A DNA stretch of 64,000 bases from Heterobilharzia americana. Taxonomy: Eukaryota; Platyhelminthes; Trematoda; Strigeidida; Schistosomatidae. Every line of letters starts with the position of its first letter. Position 1 is the stretch's first letter. The stretch spans positions 102,356,701-102,420,700 of the forward strand of contig OX104134.1 of the NCBI GenBank assembly GCA_944470555.2, given 5' to 3'. The notes beneath the pieces were generated by a model that saw only the letters and a list, made by a program, of their open reading frames with translations, was not told where the DNA came from and did not search any database. The translations under genes were made by a program, and so were the position numbers. Below, piece by piece: positions 61,516-64,000 of the stretch.

Positions 61516-64000
61516 GCGAGTGGGCAACTAAAGTTTAGACTCATCCCGCCTATCAAGTTAGATTTCTGACTCTTACTCTTGTTATTCAAAGGCATACCTT
61601 CATCTTTAGAATGTAGCGATATTCTCCTGAAAGTAAGGCAGCTAAAACATTGACACCTTGCAGTTTTGTGAGAAAGATAGGATACAAATAAGATTTTCGA
61701 AACCATTTTAGTAAGATCTAGTCTGAGACAAGGGCTTTGTTACTCTTTCTACATCAACTTAATGAATTTTGCAGGATTCACTGATGGAATGTGACAATAG
61801 GTTTTTAGTCTGTAACACTTCGTATTCACCTCCTGATATGGTAATGAAAACGTATGAATAAGTTGAAATCGAAAACCACTGTAAAGGGTAGAAAATAGTG
61901 TAGAAAACAGCTACTGGGTTCGCGTACAATATGAAAAAAATGTTTGCTATTTATTTGATAATGTCAGTTCAAGTCGTGAATAAATTCTATAGGATGAAAC
62001 GTATGCTTGGTTTACTCTAGGAAACAGAATATGTTCATAACGCTTGTTATCTGGCGTACACCAGTTATTCTGTCCAGACTGAAAGCATGATTACCTAAAA
62101 ATCAGTAGGCAGCAATGCTGATTGGTGGGTGTGATATACATCACTTATCATGCAGTCTTCGCTTGTGGTGAATAATAATTCACCGTCAACTTGTAGATGA
62201 AGTGTTTACATTAGTACAAGTGTTGATCAAGAGCATCTTGGTGAATACATAGTAACTGATGCTACTAGTTCATGGAAATACTGTCTAGCGTCGTGAGAAA
62301 TTTATAAGTAACTGTCTGGAATTCCTTGCCAAACAGGAATCGGCAGTTTATGATCTCATATAGTTACAATAAAAATAAAAATCACTGTTGCAGCCACAAT
62401 GTACTTCCACTTCAAGCTTAAAGGTTATAATTCTTTCAACCTTCCTAGTTACTCCTGTTCCGTTCCTGATTTAAATTCCTCATACAATTTTGAGGTTCAG
62501 AGCCTAAAATTGAAGGACAGTTCTTACTTTGCTTTTATTTCATCAAGTAGTCAGTTATCCTTTTGAGTCATTTAGTGAATTTATCTCCTACATATTATGA
62601 TGCAGATGAAACAAAATCCAAATGCGTACTTTCTATACAAAGCGGCATACCTTTATTACATGCCTATACTCTCAGTTTTTGTGTATAAGAACGTGTTCTC
62701 TAATTAACCAAGAAATCTATAATTTTATTATATTAGTTTATCAATTTGATTATCGGGTGTATGTTGTACAAAAACAACGTTAATAATAATAATAATAGTA
62801 TGGAAATAAAGGTGTACAAAAGAATAAAAAAAAGAGAGGCAAAAACGGTTCATTCCATACTATGTATAAACAATATTATAGGCGTAAACTTATGGCAAAT
62901 CCTCATGTAAAAATGAGTGGAATACTGAAAAAAATGGAGGTAAAAAAAACAATTACGGAAATGTCCATAAAACATGTATGTGCAAATCAGATTTCCGACT
63001 AAGGATGTATCTTCATGTGCACGATTAAATGTTGACTAGAGGAAGCAATTACTTGGAAATAAAAGGAATTAAAACATTTTTCTCTTTATCATGGTCAAAC
63101 ATTTATCGATGTAGATGTGCACACATCGGAAAGATTAAATTTCACTCAGGATTGTGTGTATTTTTATAAAACCTAATCAGTATCATGCGTATATTCCCAG
63201 ATATATGTTAGTTCAAACATGTGTAAACTGTGTTGTAACCAACTGTTCTGTGTGGGAGTAAACAATGGTTCTTAACCATTAGTGTTTTGTATTTTGGCAA
63301 GGCTTTCAATACACACTATTAACATTCTTCAGTGGGTTAGAAAATCTTACGAAATAGCTCAGTCTTAGGACAAAATGATAGTCTTCCGTGACACAAATGG
63401 TGAATTTTCTAAGGATTACCCTTGAAAATAAAATACGCAAACTTGAACACCTGTCACGCTTGATATTAAAGCCATAGTAAGGGTAGTGAGTGCGACACCA
63501 CTCTGTCTGTAAACTGACACTTTTTAGTGCATACTCCCTTGTACATCTCAAACATTTGTACTTAGCCTAAATAAACATAATTTCTAACTGGTAGAATAAA
63601 AGTGGATATTAATATGTTAACACCTTATCTTCTGAGTTAGTCATAACTTCGTGCAGAAGTTTAGGGAGAGATGTATTGTTCAGACTACTCTGTACACTGA
63701 AACGGTACTTCGCTAGCATATTGTAGACATGGTAATCAGTTGTCAGTGCGCAACGCAAACGAATCATTCAAATCCTGAGGTGAGAAAACTTGTGATTCCT
63801 GATCAAAAAAGTATGAAGCGTAAAGTTGTAAGATGTACTAAGAGTGCTTCCTCATATTAATTGTTTTACAGTTATAATTTTTAGCCTCACCTGTAAGCTC
63901 ATTCTTTTATTCATGGATTACTAGCACAATATTTGCAAACTAGAAGTTACGGTCCTTAAAGTGAAACATGATACTCCTTTTTTACGATAACCGATTAGGT
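61516..64000. other. No recognisable feature
   Basis: AT-rich to the end of the window, with an (AAT)n run near 62780-62797. Open stretches at 61494-61706 and 63306-63551 (minus) have no domain. No further SINE or LINE block was seen. Confidence 0.4.

Noticed and set aside
1..64000. CRISPR array, bacterial operon or prophage
   Set aside because: No direct-repeat/spacer pattern, no ribosome-binding sites and no long dense coding. The sequence is eukaryotic repeat-rich DNA.

Overview
The window looks like intergenic or intronic DNA from a blood fluke, a Schistosoma or close schistosomatid. The evidence is the combination of repeats, not any host gene. It is AT-rich, holds many (TA)n tracts, and carries decayed copies of elements typical of schistosome genomes: SR2-like RTE-clade LINEs, a second RTE-like LINE family ending in (AAT)n, a Penelope-like element, and tRNA-headed SINEs of the SM-alpha type whose middle resembles a hammerhead ribozyme. 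I cannot name the species. No open reading frame could be assigned to a host protein. The longest open frame apart from one made of Ns (157 codons near 32.5-32.95 kb) is a Penelope-like element remnant.

Layout. 0-9 kb: an SR2-like LINE on the minus strand (1.09-2.73 kb), a minus-strand copy of the second LINE family (3.9-4.7 kb), SM-alpha-like SINEs (5.2 and 7.7 kb), and a pair of oppositely oriented tRNA-like repeats, one bounded by terminal inverted repeats (7.96-8.53 kb). 9-25 kb: mostly unannotatable AT-rich sequence, with a LINE copy lying between two (TA)n tracts (11.8-12.5 kb), a SINE with an apparent internal inversion (15.3-15.5 kb), an SR2-like 3' end (16.0-16.7 kb), a SINE at 18.9 kb and a longer LINE copy (23.0-24.5 kb). 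25-37 kb: a LINE copy full of microsatellite expansions (28.7-30.7 kb), the Penelope-like remnant (32.5-33.2 kb), a SINE (35.9 kb) and a 500-base assembly gap (36,915-37,414). 37-64 kb: a long inverted repeat (42.9-44.06 kb), two weak candidates for signal-peptide exons (48.1 and 55.7 kb), two LINE copies that are almost identical over 486 bp (50.8-51.9 and 57.9-58.4 kb), and small SINE and LINE fragments near the end.

The window's main story is repeat evolution. The second LINE family falls into at least three age groups here, its copies often sit in or next to (TA)n tracts, and new tandem repeats have grown inside its copies. The SINE copies keep various parts of the hammerhead core. None of the elements looks able to move by itself.
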